Assembly (NCBI GenBank): GCA_905480645.1
Contig: CAJQRC010000053.1
Span: 1 to 51,951 of the forward strand
DNA: 51,951 bases
Direction of reading: 5' to 3'
From: an uncultured Tateyamaria sp.
GTDB taxonomy: Bacteria; Pseudomonadota; Alphaproteobacteria; Rhodobacterales; Rhodobacteraceae
A model generated the notes under the pieces. That model saw only the letters and a list, made by a program, of their open reading frames with translations. It had not been told where the DNA came from and made no database searches. Positions 1 to 9,065 of this stretch are shown piece after piece. A program made the translations under genes and the position numbers. How positions within the stretch are numbered: position 1 is the first letter of the stretch; each line of letters starts with the position of its first letter.

Positions 1-416
1 AGAGAGTGTTTCTGGCTCATCGTAACCAGTGAGAGTGGGAGCCAAGACAGGCCAGTAAGGGCCATGGCGAGATGCTTGTTAAAGACATCAATCGAGCAAT
101 CAGCAAACGGTATTCTTTGGAAGAGAAGATCCGCATAGGTCTGTCCAGCCCCCAATATATGTACTATTTTTCAATAGAGTATCTGGAACTGGTGGTTTCA
201 TATTCAAGGCTTGGTGAGGGCGGATGTGATTGTACTGTTTTAGCCATAGATTGATGGCCGTTTGGGCTTGTTTATTGCGCCCATCTTTCTCGTCCCTCAA
301 TTGGTCCTACCCTTAATGTGGTGTATGATGGAATGTGCTGACACAAGGTGACAAAACAATATATTTATAAACAACGGCTTAGGTATTTTGGCCCAATTAA
401 ATAAGGGTTTGAGGCT
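1..416. other. Left-edge intergenic stretch with transposon scrap
   Basis: This stretch holds the tail of a transposase (annotated separately at 100-300) and noncoding sequence on either side. Positions 301-416 separate the remnant from the kinase-like gene and show no gene or clear terminator. Terminal inverted repeats and a target-site duplication could not be assessed because the element is cut by the window edge. Confidence 0.5.
100..300 (-). pseudogene. Transposase C-terminal remnant (integrase-core type, IS3/IS481-like)
   Basis: The 66-codon minus-strand frame contains WLKQYNHIRPHQALNMKPP, the characteristic C-terminal end of DDE integrase-core transposases of the IS3/IS481 kind (YN-x-x-RPHQAL). 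The catalytic DDE core that should lie upstream, at higher coordinates, is missing: beyond position 300 there is only about 115 bases before the next gene and no integrase sequence. It is therefore a dead fragment left by an insertion sequence. It marks past mobile-element activity at the border of the catabolic island. The exact IS family is not certain from so short a piece. Confidence 0.75.
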
Positions 417-1757
417 TCATATCATGTAAGCCTCAATCATCGGACGTAGATTTACATGTGCTCGTAGTTTAGTGGCCATAAGATACATACCGCCGATTTT
501 ACGGTGTAAAAATAATGTAGCTGCGGGTGGTATGTGTGCGAGCTCCCGTTCTTTACCAATATTCAAGCCCATATCGCGTAATTGTTCTAAAAGTTCGTTA
601 TTCCCAAAGTTAAAAGGAGTTTCCTGTTTTAAGGGTGATACTGCTAACTTGAACATAGACAGGATCAAATCTTTATGGTGTTGAGCGGTGTTTGAATCAA
701 AATATCCAATGCGCTGCATTGCAGAACGCATCTCTTCTTCTTCACCATTCAACGCTATTCGCGCAAGGGTGCGAAAATTAGCGCTGAGTTCCGGTGCAAT
801 TGGTTGGACTGCCCCAAAATCAAGTAGTACTACACGCTTGGTTTTTGAGTTGTATCTAAAATTTGCAAGATTAGGATCAGTTTGCATAACATTGAAAACA
901 AACAATTCTTTGAGGACTAAATCAATCAAGGATGTTGCCACCTCATCGCGGACGGTTTGGTTGGCGTCTTCCAAGGTTTCGAGCGGCTTGCCCTCGAGAT
1001 AGTCCATCGCCAATATTTGCGATGTGCAAAAGTCGTCATGTACCTCCGGAACAGTGAAGGAATTAGACTTTGTAAGTAGCCTCCCGAAAGAAGAAAGGTG
1101 CTGAGCCTCTGCTGAGTAATCGGCCTCCGTGTGTAACTGTCGTTTGGCCTCGGACAGTAGCGGCTTCAAGTTCATTTTTTTAGGAACAAGACCGGGCAGG
1201 CGCATAAGTGCAGCAATGTTGTCTACATCGCTATCGATACTAGCCCTGACGCCTGGATATTGAACTTTAATCGCCATCGCTCGCCCATCATGTGTTTTAG
1301 CAAAGTGGACTTGTCCGATTGAGGCAGCGGCAAAAGGTCTCACATCAAACCTTGAGAAACGGCTATACCAACCTGCACCCCATTCAGAATTGAGCACGTT
1401 TTGTAACTGCTTGGGTGGCATATGTCGCGCATTATTACGCAACTGGGAAAGGATAGTGGTCAGCTCATCAGAAAGCACCAACCCGCTATCCATTGATAGC
1501 ATTTGTCCGAGTTTTAATGCTGCCCCTCGCATGTGCGAAAGGCCACTGGTGAAACGTAAGGTATTTGTAGGCGTCAATAAGAGCTGCGCCATGTTGGGTC
1601 GCTTACCGTTCGCAATTGTACGCACTCCATCGATTGCCACGTTACCGGCAATTCCTGTTGCTATACTCCCAATCTTTAGCAATCTCTCAACGCGCCCAGT
1701 TGGTACGACTGCTGACATTTCATCATAATTCTGCGATTGGACAAAGACAGGTTTCAT
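417..1757 (-). CDS. ABC1/UbiB (AarF/Coq8)-family atypical kinase-like protein
   Basis: A 446-residue protein of the UbiB/ADCK family of atypical protein-kinase-like ATPases, which in known cases support ubiquinone synthesis or lipid homeostasis at the membrane. Family marks visible in order are the KxGQ motif (KLGQML, about residue 82), the Ala-rich nucleotide loop AAASIGQVHFA (about 143), the lysine of AIKVQYPGV, a catalytic loop QTDPNLANF and the metal-binding DFG (LLDFGAV). Length matches stand-alone bacterial and mitochondrial ADCK3-like members. The start overlaps the stop of the upstream DCC-family gene by four bases, so the two are probably co-translated. Its link to the amine catabolism genes is unclear, and it may belong to the background genome outside the island. 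Confidence 0.85.
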   Translation of the reverse strand: MKPVFVQSQNYDEMSAVVPTGRVERLLKIGSIATGIAGNVAIDGVRTIANGKRPNMAQLLLTPTNTLRFTSGLSHMRGAALKLGQMLSMDSGLVLSDELTTILSQLRNNARHMPPKQLQNVLNSEWGAGWYSRFSRFDVRPFAAASIGQVHFAKTHDGRAMAIKVQYPGVRASIDSDVDNIAALMRLPGLVPKKMNLKPLLSEAKRQLHTEADYSAEAQHLSSFGRLLTKSNSFTVPEVHDDFCTSQILAMDYLEGKPLETLEDANQTVRDEVATSLIDLVLKELFVFNVMQTDPNLANFRYNSKTKRVVLLDFGAVQPIAPELSANFRTLARIALNGEEEEMRSAMQRIGYFDSNTAQHHKDLILSMFKLAVSPLKQETPFNFGNNELLEQLRDMGLNIGKERELAHIPPAATLFLHRKIGGMYLMATKLRAHVNLRPMIEAYMI

Positions 1758-2146
1758 TTGGTATTAGATTCGGCTTGTTTACGCATTCTTTGCAAGTGCC
1801 ATCTATAGATTAAGGGTGCTAAGATGTAGTCATAGCATGCTGACGCTATTTGACGGGCGCCCTGTAATCCTACCAGTCTGGCCAGCCATTTGTATTTTGG
1901 CATTTGTGCCCAAAGCACTAGAAAGGCTGGAACTCCTGATGACAGCTGCCCATCATGCAATACATAAAGTCGCCGCGCAGCTGTATCAGCGTCGAGCCCC
2001 CACGCGGTCAATGCGCTGGAATTTAGATCATGAAACTTGATGGGTAAGTTACTTTGATCTGCATATTTTTTATAGTGCGTTATTTCAAAATTACATACTG
2101 GGCAATTAGCGTTGTAGAGCACTTTAGTAGATATTTTTTTTACCAT
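1754..2146 (-). CDS. DCC-family (DUF393) thiol-disulfide oxidoreductase-like protein
   Basis: A 130-residue protein with the N-terminal signature YNANCPVCNFEI (about residues 11-22), in which the CPVC pair occupies the place of the family's D-x-x-C-P-x-C motif. This is the DCC/DUF393 family, small proteins predicted to be thiol-disulfide oxidoreductases, often encoded next to membrane or quinone-related genes. No signal peptide is visible. Its last codons overlap the start of the UbiB-like gene by four bases, giving a two-gene operon read leftward. The usual leading Asp is replaced by Asn (NANCP). The true substrate is unknown. Confidence 0.75.
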   Translation of the reverse strand: MVKKISTKVLYNANCPVCNFEITHYKKYADQSNLPIKFHDLNSSALTAWGLDADTAARRLYVLHDGQLSSGVPAFLVLWAQMPKYKWLARLVGLQGARQIASACYDYILAPLIYRWHLQRMRKQAESNTK

Positions 2147-2495
2147 GAAAAAGAAGTAGACTACCTCAAAACGAATTCAATATTTACTGAGATATAGACT
2201 GCGTAAAAAGCGCAATTTCATACGTATCCTTGAATACTTGCTGTAACTTTAGTCACTGGTGTAACATGAAAATATTTTTGAATCTGTTGTTTAGTGCAGG
2301 AGCCAAAGATCATGTAAATTTTGTATAGGCTTTTATGGCAATCAGTTGGCAAGCTATTTAGATACACTTAAGCATTGATTTAGATACTTTCTTGAATTTT
2401 AACATTACAAAAAAATCATTTAATTATTCAACAACAATGGCGGCTTATTGCAGTTGTAGAAAAAGTATAGCTAAGTGTAGTTGGAGATAATAAAC
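2147..2495. promoter_or_regulatory. AT-rich divergent intergenic region before the BLUF gene
   Basis: About 350 bases separate the leftward DCC/UbiB pair from the rightward BLUF gene, so promoters for both units should lie here. The stretch is strongly AT-rich around 2390-2435. No convincing inverted repeat, riboswitch or sigma-54 site was recognised. The last 13 bases carry the BLUF ribosome-binding site GGAG at 2483-2486. Confidence 0.35.
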
Positions 2496-2900
2496 ATGCA
2501 TCACGTCCAGCTCATTTATTCATCACAGCCGTTCGGTTTTGACGAGGCGATTTTGAATGGTATCCTTCTAGATGCCAGGAGATGTAACAACCGCGATGGT
2601 ATAACAGGTGCACTTGTTTGCAGACGTGATATTTATCTTCAGCTACTTGAAGGGCCAGATGCCGAAGTCCAATCAGCGTTTAACCGAATTATTCGTGATG
2701 ATAGGCACGTTAATATACAAAAATTGTTATGTCGTCCCGTGACTGATCGCTTATTTGCTGCTTGGGATATGTTTCATGACCCGGCACAGTCTTTTCATTG
2801 GACGGGTGAACAGATTTCTGAAGGTGTCCTCGATAATGCAAATGAGGATGATGTTCTAAATGTCTTTATAGAATTAGCTTATCGATTAGATGAAAAATGA
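2496..2900 (+). CDS. Short BLUF-domain blue-light photoreceptor
   Basis: A 134-residue protein made almost entirely of one BLUF domain, which binds FAD and signals blue light through a hydrogen-bond switch. The key residues are in place: the N-terminal Tyr in LIYSSQ, the Asn in RRCNNRDGITG, the Gln in IYLQLLEG, and a later AWDM motif holding the Trp/Met semi-conserved pair. I chose the ATG at 2496 because GGAG sits nine bases upstream; an in-frame TTG at 2481 would overlap that ribosome-binding site. There is no fused output domain, so it must signal by protein contact. Its nearest neighbour is a convergently transcribed adenylate cyclase. Confidence 0.9.
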   Translation: MHHVQLIYSSQPFGFDEAILNGILLDARRCNNRDGITGALVCRRDIYLQLLEGPDAEVQSAFNRIIRDDRHVNIQKLLCRPVTDRLFAAWDMFHDPAQSFHWTGEQISEGVLDNANEDDVLNVFIELAYRLDEK

Positions 2901-3097
2901 TGATGGTGAATAAAAAAGGTGATTGCATAACAATATGCCGCCAGTGAAGGGGTCAACAGCGCGTTTGGAATGGGCAAAAGTAATCCTTAAATTTTCCGGT
3001 TCAATCTACATAAAAGTACTTAGTTTAAGATTGGAAAATTCTCTATGGTATTGCATCAACCATAAAAGAAAAAAATTAATCCAACATTAATTTCAAA

Positions 3098-5230
3098 TCA
3101 CTTGAGCTTCATATTGTAGACACCATCCCAATTTATTGAGGGGGGGGTAGCAATAAAAGTGCGGCAGCGGGCGATAAAGGTATCCACAATAATACGGTTG
3201 GATGTGGTGCCACGGTGTGCCTCGAGAGCAACTAGGGCTTTATTCCATGATCTCGCCCTGTAAAGAGCGTAGCAAAGGGCCCAGTTTTTGGCTTCTCTGA
3301 GCTTTTCAGAATTTGGAAAAAATTCAGATGTTTCGCTGGCAATGCCCAAAAGTTCGAAAATTTTTATTGGTTTACTTGTTCCGGCAGGCGATACTATGTC
3401 CAGCTCACTAAAAAGGAAAATATCAGGTACTTGCGAAACGACATCTTCAGAAACAAGGATCTGTGTGCCGTAAAGCTTGTTTAAATTTTCTATTCGCGAG
3501 GCAAGATTCACTACCGCGCCAAGAGCCGTGTATTGCATGCGAGATAACGACCCAACATTACCAACAATGACTTGTCCTGTGTGTAGGCCAATCCGTGTAT
3601 GCAATGGCAGTAGTGGCGAACTACCATTATTATTAATGTTATCTTCTGCCTGCAAACAAGCCAAAGCCGCTCTACATGCATTTTCAGTATGTTTGGTGTC
3701 TTTTACTGGCGCATTCCACATAGCCATGATTGCATCTCCGATGTATTTGTCAACGTTCCCACCGGTAGCCGCAATTTCAATTTCCATAGTCTCAAAATAG
3801 TGAGAGAGTGCTGGCATAAGTTCTTCTGGGTTAAGATTTTCTGTACGCGAAGTGAAATCCTGCAAATCAGAGAATAACAACGTCACTTCGCGCGAGATGC
3901 CACCCACACCGGCCATTTCGCCCTTTGAAACAATGGATCGTACTAGGTCTTGTGGGACATAAGCACCAAAACTGGCAAGGCCGGTTTTCATGCTGGAAAT
4001 TGCAGACTCCAGCTCGAAGACTTCCTTTATTTTTGAACCAAGCGGTAAGTCATCGGTAAGTTGAAAATTACTGATACGGCGGGCTTCTTCGGCTACCTGC
4101 CTTAAACTGAAGCTTAATAGTCGGGCTATTAAAACCGTAAAACCAATTGAAATCAGCAAAATCAAGCCACTGATTTGCAGCACCCGTATGGTTGTCTGTT
4201 TTATCTCACCCACAAACTCAGATTCTGGCACAGCAAGCCCGAGGATCGGACTGATGCCTATAATCTCGGGTATAGGAGCAACAGAAGCGATGTAGTTTTC
4301 ACCAGTATCTGGAGACTTGAAACGAAAGAAAGTCTCACCATCAGTTTGCCAATTCAAGATTGCCGTTTTGACAATTTTACTTTGGATTTCCAAACTCGCC
4401 TCAGATCTTGTTGTTGGAAAATGTGATCTGCTGCCCTCTGAGCGCTTGCCCGAATAGAAAAAAAGCTCATCAGCATGATCCAGCACAAAAACAACACCAT
4501 CTTCTCCAATCCTAGTTTCATTAAGAATTGTAGCAAATGTTGACAATGTCATATCAATGCCTGCTACACCGATTGATGTGCCAACGGCATCCACAATATT
4601 TTTAGCGAAAGTGATGCCAGGATTGCCCGTGCTTTCAAATATATATGGCAAGGTAAAGTATACTTTGCTAGTTTCCATCGCTCCCTTATACCAGGGACGC
4701 CCGCGAGGATCGTAGGTGGTTGGTTGCTCATAAAAAAATTGTGGTTCACCGGTTTGTTTAGACCAGAAATAAGCTTCTCTGCGACCGTCAGGGTAGGAAT
4801 TGGTAAGGCGTAAAACTCGTTTTGTTTTGTCAGGTACTGGTGTTGCTTTGGGTCCAAATGTGTTCAATCCTTCAGGTAGAAAGATGTTTTGATAAAAAGC
4901 ACCAGACGCCTGCATGCCAAAAAATATTCCATAATAATGCTCTCTTTTATTTGCCAGAGCATTAAGGACATTTAGACCATCAAATGATTGAGCTTTTTCA
5001 GGAAATTGACCTATAAAACTGGCTGCAGAAGATACGTCTTGAACAGCGTCTTTGATCGTTATCAGCATATTATCGACAGACCGCTCTCGAGCTTTGATCA
5101 TTTGATCGTGTGCTGTATTCAGCGCAATTTCTCGATTACCAAAATAAAGTATTGCAACTACGGTGCCGACAAGAATTACCGCTAAAACTGTGAAAACACC
5201 TGCGACTCCAATTTGGAGACGTATTTTCAT
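3098..5230 (-). CDS. Membrane sensor adenylate cyclase (Cache-HAMP-class III cyclase)
   Basis: A 710-residue protein predicted to make cyclic nucleotide in response to an extracytoplasmic signal. Visible layout: first membrane helix at about residues 8-30; a large periplasmic Cache-type sensor to about 345 (aromatic-rich, with RGRPWYKGAM as in double-Cache domains); second membrane helix at about 346-370; HAMP-like linker; class III cyclase catalytic domain at about 440-610; and a C-terminal tail. Catalytic marks are the metal-binding Asp in LLFSDLQDF and in DKYIGDAIMAMW, the base-selecting Lys in the latter, Thr in QYTALG as in class IIIb adenylate cyclases, and the Asn/Arg pair in NLASRIE. 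The usual GDAVN is GAVVN here. It is convergent with the BLUF gene. The ligand is unknown. Confidence 0.88.
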   Translation of the reverse strand: MKIRLQIGVAGVFTVLAVILVGTVVAILYFGNREIALNTAHDQMIKARERSVDNMLITIKDAVQDVSSAASFIGQFPEKAQSFDGLNVLNALANKREHYYGIFFGMQASGAFYQNIFLPEGLNTFGPKATPVPDKTKRVLRLTNSYPDGRREAYFWSKQTGEPQFFYEQPTTYDPRGRPWYKGAMETSKVYFTLPYIFESTGNPGITFAKNIVDAVGTSIGVAGIDMTLSTFATILNETRIGEDGVVFVLDHADELFFYSGKRSEGSRSHFPTTRSEASLEIQSKIVKTAILNWQTDGETFFRFKSPDTGENYIASVAPIPEIIGISPILGLAVPESEFVGEIKQTTIRVLQISGLILLISIGFTVLIARLLSFSLRQVAEEARRISNFQLTDDLPLGSKIKEVFELESAISSMKTGLASFGAYVPQDLVRSIVSKGEMAGVGGISREVTLLFSDLQDFTSRTENLNPEELMPALSHYFETMEIEIAATGGNVDKYIGDAIMAMWNAPVKDTKHTENACRAALACLQAEDNINNNGSSPLLPLHTRIGLHTGQVIVGNVGSLSRMQYTALGAVVNLASRIENLNKLYGTQILVSEDVVSQVPDIFLFSELDIVSPAGTSKPIKIFELLGIASETSEFFPNSEKLREAKNWALCYALYRARSWNKALVALEAHRGTTSNRIIVDTFIARCRTFIATPPSINWDGVYNMKLK

Positions 5231-5371
5231 CGCTCACCTGATATATTTTTTAGCTTTTTGCTCATATTTAAGTATTAACCGAAAATTTTGGTAATGTTGG
5301 TAGTTAAATTGTTCCCATATTCAAACCACTATCAAGAAAGTCAAACTCTATTTTTGTTGATTTATTTATAG

Positions 5372-5556
5372 TTAAAATTTTACTGCTTCTGCATCTACTT
5401 CATCAATATACGGCACTTTACCTTTTAAAAGATCCACTGCCTTTAAGTTCGGTAATCTATCGTAAATTTTAGCGTCTGTTAAGGTCTTTGGAAGCTCACG
5501 GAAATGATAATTTTGTTCTCTACTAGCAATAAATACAGAATTATGACTAGTTCTGT
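5372..5556 (-). pseudogene. Possible orphan 3' end of a lost gene
   Basis: Reading the minus strand in the region between the cyclase and the DUF1185 gene gives an open frame of roughly 60 codons ending at a TAA at 5374-5372, with protein-like sequence such as LPNLKAVDLLKGKVPYIDEV near its end. It has no ATG, GTG or TTG start that I can find and is closed upstream by a TGA just inside the DUF1185 gene, in a different frame from that gene. It may be the C-terminal scrap of a deleted gene. I do not recognise the family. It could also be chance open sequence. The rest of 5231-5556 shows nothing else. Confidence 0.3.
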
Positions 5557-6159
5557 TTATACCCCTGCAGGGTTCTCAACATCGCGACCTAATCTAGCTA
5601 AATCCGAGTATCTGTCGCCTATACGATGGTGGGGGCGCCCTCGGGTGGCTGCACCCAATGCAACAACTAGTTCGTTCACATCAGGCGCATCATAGATTGA
5701 AAACTGTACTGTCAAATAATGCGAACGTCGGCCTGTATCATGTTTGTCCATCAGTGGAATTTGAATTTGTGTATTGGCTGGACCCCGCGTGTTTGTGAAA
5801 CCCAAGTAACTTTTAGCGTCAACTGCCTCACGATAGAAGTTACCAAATTGCAAGGTATGAATTAAAGCAGAGGCATGCTCGATTTCACAGCTCGTGCCTG
5901 CTATGCAGGCTTTCCCATATGCTTCTATAGCTTTTCCAGATCCTGCCAGCTTGATTAAACGATCTGATAATATTTTTCCTAAAATAGGTGCCATACGTTG
6001 AATTTCTGGCTGTAAATCTTCCACATAACCGCGATTTGCCCAAGGGTTTGCAACTACAGCTGCCACTCCTATCATGCGCAGTGTAGGATTTGATGGCCGA
6101 CCGCCTTCAGAATGAATATCTTCATCAAATGTGATTACTTTGCGCAATTCGGGAAGCAT
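5557..6159 (-). CDS. DUF1185 'amino acid synthesis' family protein
   Basis: A 200-residue protein of the DUF1185 (AA_synth) family. It has the characteristic start EGGRPSNPTLRMIGVAAVVANPWANRG and the middle segment AYGKACIAGTSCEIEHASALIH. Length is normal for the family. No biochemical activity is established, despite the family name. The ATG at 6159 is preceded by a good GGAG. It is the last gene of a leftward operon: RidA, alpha/beta hydrolase, CoA-transferase/flavin-reductase fusion, then this gene 12 bases on. The company it keeps suggests a step in breakdown of an N-containing ring or amide rather than amino acid synthesis; that is inference. Confidence 0.85.
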   Translation of the reverse strand: MLPELRKVITFDEDIHSEGGRPSNPTLRMIGVAAVVANPWANRGYVEDLQPEIQRMAPILGKILSDRLIKLAGSGKAIEAYGKACIAGTSCEIEHASALIHTLQFGNFYREAVDAKSYLGFTNTRGPANTQIQIPLMDKHDTGRRSHYLTVQFSIYDAPDVNELVVALGAATRGRPHHRIGDRYSDLARLGRDVENPAGV

Positions 6160-6171
6160 TATTTTCTCCTG

Positions 6172-8268
6172 TTAGATTTGGTATTTGTGGTTTCCAGCGA
6201 GGGTGTGAACCACTCCTTCCACCTCTGTTCCATGGTAAATGCCAAAGGTGCCATAACGATTTTCTTTTGCGTATCTTTGCAGTAGCGACCGTTCGGCATC
6301 ATCAACAACTTTATCAAGAGGCAGTGCATTGAGGTCGTAAAATCTCAATCCATTGATTGCATTGCCTTCCGCCTCTCCGTGATAAATAATTCGTTGCGCA
6401 CCTGTCGATGTTACTTGGTATACGGCATAGAGCTGATTTATCGCTGACTTAAGCCCTTTATTGATCAAGGCTTGGCTAAGGGCACCTACTGAGTGGGCAT
6501 TTGGCAAAGTTATACTACCGTCTGACTTTTCAACAAGCAGTAATGTATTTTTGTATGCTAAAACTGCACCTATGGTGACATTGCCAGTTGTCGCCGCATC
6601 CGTCACTGCGCGATCTAATCCAATATCAAAATAAGCCCCTTTGTAGTAGCCTAGTGGTTTGCCATCAGTCATCTCAAGGTCAATCACTCTCCCAATTAGT
6701 ATGATGTGATCGCCAGCGTCTACAAGCCTGTGTTGCGCACAACTAAAATTTGCTAAAGCACCATCAATTAGGGGTACATTTTGTTCATTGTAATGCCACG
6801 CGGCGTTATCAAATTTATCTGCTGAACGTGACGCAAAAAGACCAGAAATTTCTCGTTGATCATCTGCAAGAATGTTGATTGCAAAGTATTTGGCTTTGAT
6901 GAAGCTCTCACAGGATAAAGCAGTTTTACTAATACAAACTAGTAAAAGTGGAGGATCAAGTGATACAGACGTAAAGGAATTTGCTGTGAATCCACGAGGT
7001 ATACTATCATCTTGGCGGGTTGTAACAACTGTGACACCTGTGGCAAACCGACCAAAAGCATCCCGTAAGTTTTTTATCGTTTTAGGATCTATTGGCTTGG
7101 TTGGGATAAGTTCGTCGAGTATTTGGGCGTCAGCACCTAAGACTGGTGGCGCTGTTAGCTCGCCATGATTATGTGCTCCGAAGCGCAATGGATTAGCTGC
7201 AACGATCCAAGGCTTTTCATTTGGAAACGGAGTATTAATCTTTGCCAGCATTTTTCGAGCCGCTGTGTGTGGGTCACGTTTTATATCGGCAATAGTGTTC
7301 AATGGACCAAAGGGCACTTTTCCACCTAGGGTCTTTGTTAGTTCACTTTTACTCCGTTTCGATGACCATGCAGAAACAATTTCATCTACAACGGTAGCAT
7401 TTGTAGCACGATTTGCCCTTGTCGCAAAGCGGGGGTCCGCAGCAAGTTCTGGATGATCCATCAGTTTTGCGAGCTTTTGCCAGAAAGCATCGTCTACAAT
7501 ACCAAGCGCAATGTAACCGTCTGAGGCAGGATAAAGCCCAAAAGGACTAAGAAAGGGGTGACCGTTGCCTTCCGGCCCTGGAACTTGCTTTGTGATGTCA
7601 TGTTGATACACCATGCGCTCACAAAGTGAGATCATCGCATCATACATTGCCACATCAACAAATTGACCTTTCCCAGTTGCCTCAGCTTCACGAAGTGCCG
7701 CCATGATACCAAAAGCCATCATCATACCGGCAAATATATCACCCACACCGGGGCCTGTTTTTGTTGGGCTATTTGCATCGGCTCCTGTAATTGACATTAG
7801 GCCACCTATAGCCTGAGCGACGACATCATATGACGGCCAATCGGCATATGGACTTTTACCAGAACGCGGGTCGCCATATCCGCGTATTGCAGCGTAGACG
7901 AGTCTGGGGTTGTCGGCTGCGAGCATTTCATATGCCAGTCCCAGTCGGTCCATCACGCCAGGACGAAAGTTTTCAACAATAACATCCGCTGTTGCTGCCA
8001 AAGCTCGAAATTGAGTTCGACCAAGGTCGGACTTGAGGTCAATTTGGATACTTTTTTTACCCCGATTTAAACTAATAAAATAGCCGGCCCAGTCTTGATC
8101 TGTGTCATCTTCTCTGAACGGACCGTTACCGCGACTTGTATCACCCGAACTACTTTCAATCTTTATTACTTCTGCTCCATGATCGGCCAGATGCATTGTA
8201 CAATATGGCCCTGATAACATGCGGCTTAAATCAATTACGCGTAGGCCTTTGAGGATTTTTGTGCTCAT
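6172..8268 (-). CDS. Fusion of class III CoA-transferase (CaiB/BaiF) and flavin reductase
   Basis: A 698-residue two-enzyme fusion. Residues 1 to about 390 are a family III CoA-transferase: start LRVIDLSRMLSGPYC, NRGKKSIQIDLK at about 69-80, VENFRPGVMDRLG, and a likely catalytic Asp at 177 in GVGDIFAG. Residues about 398-550 are an HpaC/NtaB-type flavin reductase: FGRFATGVTVVTT, GFTANSFTSVSLDPPLLLV, and GYYKGAYF near the end. Residues about 560-698 form a further alpha/beta-looking domain like the tail seen in TgnA-type reductases, though I cannot name its fold. The reductase part would supply reduced flavin to the monooxygenase at 11238. The transferase could activate the substrate or a ring-opened product with CoA. 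The start overlaps the hydrolase stop by four bases. Confidence 0.88.
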   Translation of the reverse strand: MSTKILKGLRVIDLSRMLSGPYCTMHLADHGAEVIKIESSSGDTSRGNGPFREDDTDQDWAGYFISLNRGKKSIQIDLKSDLGRTQFRALAATADVIVENFRPGVMDRLGLAYEMLAADNPRLVYAAIRGYGDPRSGKSPYADWPSYDVVAQAIGGLMSITGADANSPTKTGPGVGDIFAGMMMAFGIMAALREAEATGKGQFVDVAMYDAMISLCERMVYQHDITKQVPGPEGNGHPFLSPFGLYPASDGYIALGIVDDAFWQKLAKLMDHPELAADPRFATRANRATNATVVDEIVSAWSSKRSKSELTKTLGGKVPFGPLNTIADIKRDPHTAARKMLAKINTPFPNEKPWIVAANPLRFGAHNHGELTAPPVLGADAQILDELIPTKPIDPKTIKNLRDAFGRFATGVTVVTTRQDDSIPRGFTANSFTSVSLDPPLLLVCISKTALSCESFIKAKYFAINILADDQREISGLFASRSADKFDNAAWHYNEQNVPLIDGALANFSCAQHRLVDAGDHIILIGRVIDLEMTDGKPLGYYKGAYFDIGLDRAVTDAATTGNVTIGAVLAYKNTLLLVEKSDGSITLPNAHSVGALSQALINKGLKSAINQLYAVYQVTSTGAQRIIYHGEAEGNAINGLRFYDLNALPLDKVVDDAERSLLQRYAKENRYGTFGIYHGTEVEGVVHTLAGNHKYQI

Positions 8269-9065
8269 TTAGTGGTTATCAGTTCACTTAAAAAATTGGT
8301 CAGGGGCCTATTAATAGCTTTTGGGTCCTCGGCAAGTGCCATATGACGTAGTCTTGGTAATATTACTAATCGCGACCCGGTAATTTCAGAGGCTATCGCC
8401 TGCGACATTTCGGGGCCATTACCATGATCCTCGGTCCCGGTAATTACCAATGTGGGGCAGGAAATTGGCGGTGATGGTGCTACAATCTCATCAATACCAT
8501 CAGCGAGAACTTGGTAGGCCTTATGATATGTGGTAATGTCATTGGCGGTTACCCAACCTCTTACTGTATCCATCATTTGCGGATTGTCTTGCCTGAATTG
8601 GTCAGTAAACCATCGGTCTAATGCAGCCTCAACGGTTGATTGCGGCCCCTCATGCCTGGCTTGCGCAACACGTTTGAGAATTGCTCGTTGTGCTTCAAGG
8701 GTTCTTCTATGCGGTGAGTGAAGGATAATTAGCGCATCTGTTTTTTTGGGAAAATCTTGTGCAAAACGCCGTGCAATCATGCCGCCCAATGAAAATCCCA
8801 AAATCGTGGCCGTTTGTATATTACAATAGTCAAGCATCTCAACTAGCTGTTTCGAAAATAATGACAGGCTGGGGTTGCTAGGAGGTGATATAGTTAGACC
8901 ATGGCCATAAAGGTCATATGTTAAAACTCGGTATTTTTGGGCTAAAGTAGGACTGGTCCACTGCCAGCAATCCTGGTTCAAACCTAATCCGTGAATCATG
9001 ACAACAACTGGCCCATCAGATGGACCTATAAATTTAAATGCTGTTCCATTCAGATCCTTAAACAT
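8265..9065 (-). CDS. Alpha/beta hydrolase (TgnD/RutD-like)
   Basis: A 266-residue alpha/beta hydrolase. Visible features are the oxyanion HGLGLNQDCW, the nucleophile elbow GFSLGGM with Ser at about residue 92, a cap region, the acid Asp in ITGTEDHGNGP and the catalytic His in LRHMALAEDP. Its place next to flavin reductase, flavin monooxygenase, RidA and aldehyde dehydrogenase genes resembles TgnD, which in the trigonelline pathway hydrolyses the ring-opened N-methylformamido succinate, and also RutD of uracil breakdown. I took the ATG at 9065, which overlaps the RidA stop by eight bases; an in-frame TTG lies two codons upstream. A start so buried implies translational coupling. Substrate not proven. 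Confidence 0.82.
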   Translation of the reverse strand: MFKDLNGTAFKFIGPSDGPVVVMIHGLGLNQDCWQWTSPTLAQKYRVLTYDLYGHGLTISPPSNPSLSLFSKQLVEMLDYCNIQTATILGFSLGGMIARRFAQDFPKKTDALIILHSPHRRTLEAQRAILKRVAQARHEGPQSTVEAALDRWFTDQFRQDNPQMMDTVRGWVTANDITTYHKAYQVLADGIDEIVAPSPPISCPTLVITGTEDHGNGPEMSQAIASEITGSRLVILPRLRHMALAEDPKAINRPLTNFLSELITTK

